DNA of 5,333 bases from an uncultured Lachnospiraceae bacterium (GTDB taxonomy: Bacteria > Bacillota > Clostridia > Lachnospirales > Lachnospiraceae). Position 1 is the stretch's first letter. Each line of letters starts with the position of its first letter. The translations under genes and the position numbers were made by a program. Positions 5,085 through 5,333 of this stretch are shown here, piece after piece. The stretch covers positions 1 through 5,333 of the forward strand of contig CABRSG010000178.1 in NCBI GenBank assembly GCA_902473545.1, written 5' to 3'. The notes beneath the pieces were generated by a model. The model worked only from the letters and a program-made list of their open reading frames with translations, ran no database searches and was not told the origin of the DNA.

Positions 5085-5144
5085 ACCACTAATTATTCCC
5101 GTTACGCAGTAAAAGCCAGATATAAACCATATATGTAGTTCAGG

Positions 5145-5196
5145 GTGGAAGGTACTAGAATTTGTACACCGATTCTAGTACCTTTCCACTTTTTTT
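5145..5196 (+). terminator. Strong intrinsic terminator with no gene before it
   Basis: GGTACTAGAAT (5151-5161) pairs with ATTCTAGTACC (5172-5182). Six outer pairs (GTGGAA with TTCCAC, one bulged T) give a 17-pair stem with a 10-base loop. Seven T (5190-5196) follow, so it acts on the plus strand. The only plus-strand gene upstream already has its own terminator at 4936-4969, so this one either backs that up, insulates the next gene, or ends an RNA made from 4970-5144. Confidence 0.85.
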
Positions 5197-5250
5197 CTCC
5201 GGCGATTTTTATTTATACTAGGAGTACATGGAATACATAAAAATCAGGAG
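5197..5250. repeat. Inverted repeat spanning the promoter and ribosome binding site of the last gene
   Basis: GATTTTTAT (5204-5212) and ATAAAAATC (5237-5245) are perfect 9-bp arms, extended by CTCC (5197-5200) against GGAG (5247-5250) across an uneven internal loop. The left arm sits just before the likely -10 and the right arm runs into the AGGAG. It could be a DNA operator; in a longer upstream transcript it would hide the ribosome binding site. Confidence 0.45.
5214..5219 (+). promoter_or_regulatory. Likely -10 box of the last gene
   Basis: TATACT lies 45 bases before ATG 5264 and after the terminator, so the gene needs its own promoter. The 17-base-spaced -35 position holds only T residues (5191-5196), so the promoter may depend on an activator. 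Confidence 0.4.
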
Positions 5251-5263
5251 AAAGGGAAAAGAG

Positions 5264-5333
5264 ATGAAGAGAAAAGAGTTGTTAAGAAAGGCTTCGGCGG
5301 CAGGTCTGGCAGCGATCGTGGCAGTGAGTGCAG
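5264..5333 (+). CDS. Start of an exported protein (partial, signal peptide only)
   Basis: The first 23 codons are visible before the window ends. The N-terminus MKRKELLRKA is basic and is followed by the small-hydrophobic stretch SAAGLAAIVAVSA, a typical Gram-positive signal peptide. This resembles N-termini of solute-binding lipoproteins of ABC transporters in Lachnospiraceae, but the lipobox, if any, lies beyond the window and any exported protein would fit. ATG 5264 is preceded by AGGAG (5246-5250) and AAAGGGA (5251-5257); the latter is at the better distance. It has its own control region (5197-5250) after a strong terminator. Confidence 0.75.
   Translation, partial: MKRKELLRKASAAGLAAIVAVSA

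Larger units (their letters stand above)
4970..5144 (+). ncRNA. Gene-free structured segment, possible small RNA
   Basis: No convincing open frame exists here on either strand. The segment lies between two intrinsic terminators, so RNA ending at 5196 would have to start inside it. It contains two strong hairpins (5022-5043 and 5068-5084) and begins with three AGAGCY repeats at 4970, 4981 and 4991, about one helical turn apart. I see no good promoter, and it matches no riboswitch or RNA family I can recognise. It could instead be a small palindromic repeat element or decayed sequence. Confidence 0.3.

Noticed and set aside
5120..5196. T-box riboswitch, because AGGGTGG precedes the terminator
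   Set aside because: The invariant ACCGCG part of the T-box is absent, no specifier stem or AGUA region could be identified, and the downstream gene is not an amino-acid or tRNA-synthetase gene as far as it can be read.

Overview
The window reads as chromosome of a Gram-positive Clostridia member, most likely a Lachnospiraceae-type gut Firmicute. This is inferred from strong purine-rich ribosome binding sites, consensus TTGACA/TATAAT promoters, moderate GC with AT-rich spacers, and protein types (GtrA-like, HxlR, YunG-like) that are common there. No RNA gene, CRISPR array or intact mobile element was seen.

Layout, left to right. Bases 1-42 may be the last codons of an upstream gene. Bases 66-2315 hold a two-gene plus-strand unit: a GtrA-like four-helix membrane protein (66-686) followed 36 bases later by a membrane-anchored type-B carboxylesterase (723-2315). 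Bases 2316-2585 contain no intact gene, but on the minus strand they hold two gene scraps in different frames, one resembling an AlbA_2/Schlafen-type DNA-binding domain. Bases 2586-3215 encode, on the minus strand, an NAD(P)-binding oxidoreductase of the NmrA/NADH-flavin-reductase type. It diverges from a plus-strand HxlR-family regulator (3569-3904). The roughly 350-base space between them is rich in control signals: two divergent promoters, a 46-bp element present twice, a perfect 14-bp palindrome, and an inverted repeat nested between the -35 and -10 of the regulator promoter. The simplest model is that the HxlR protein, probably redox- or electrophile-sensing through Cys13, controls itself and the oxidoreductase.

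Bases 4044-4316 encode a small helical protein I cannot name. Bases 4448-4885 encode a YunG-like protein with a plausible Cys-His-Asp set, ended by an intrinsic terminator at 4936-4969. The 131 bases between these two genes stay open in the YunG frame but have no start codon, and can fold in two mutually exclusive ways.

Bases 4970-5196 contain no gene but carry two tight hairpins and end in a strong intrinsic terminator, so they may encode a small structured RNA. At 5264 a new plus-strand gene starts with a signal-peptide-like N-terminus and runs off the window.

The clearest coherent unit is the HxlR/oxidoreductase divergent pair with its operators. The best candidates for something undescribed are the structured segment at 4970-5196 and the small-protein/YunG pair. 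None of this amounts to proof of a new system.
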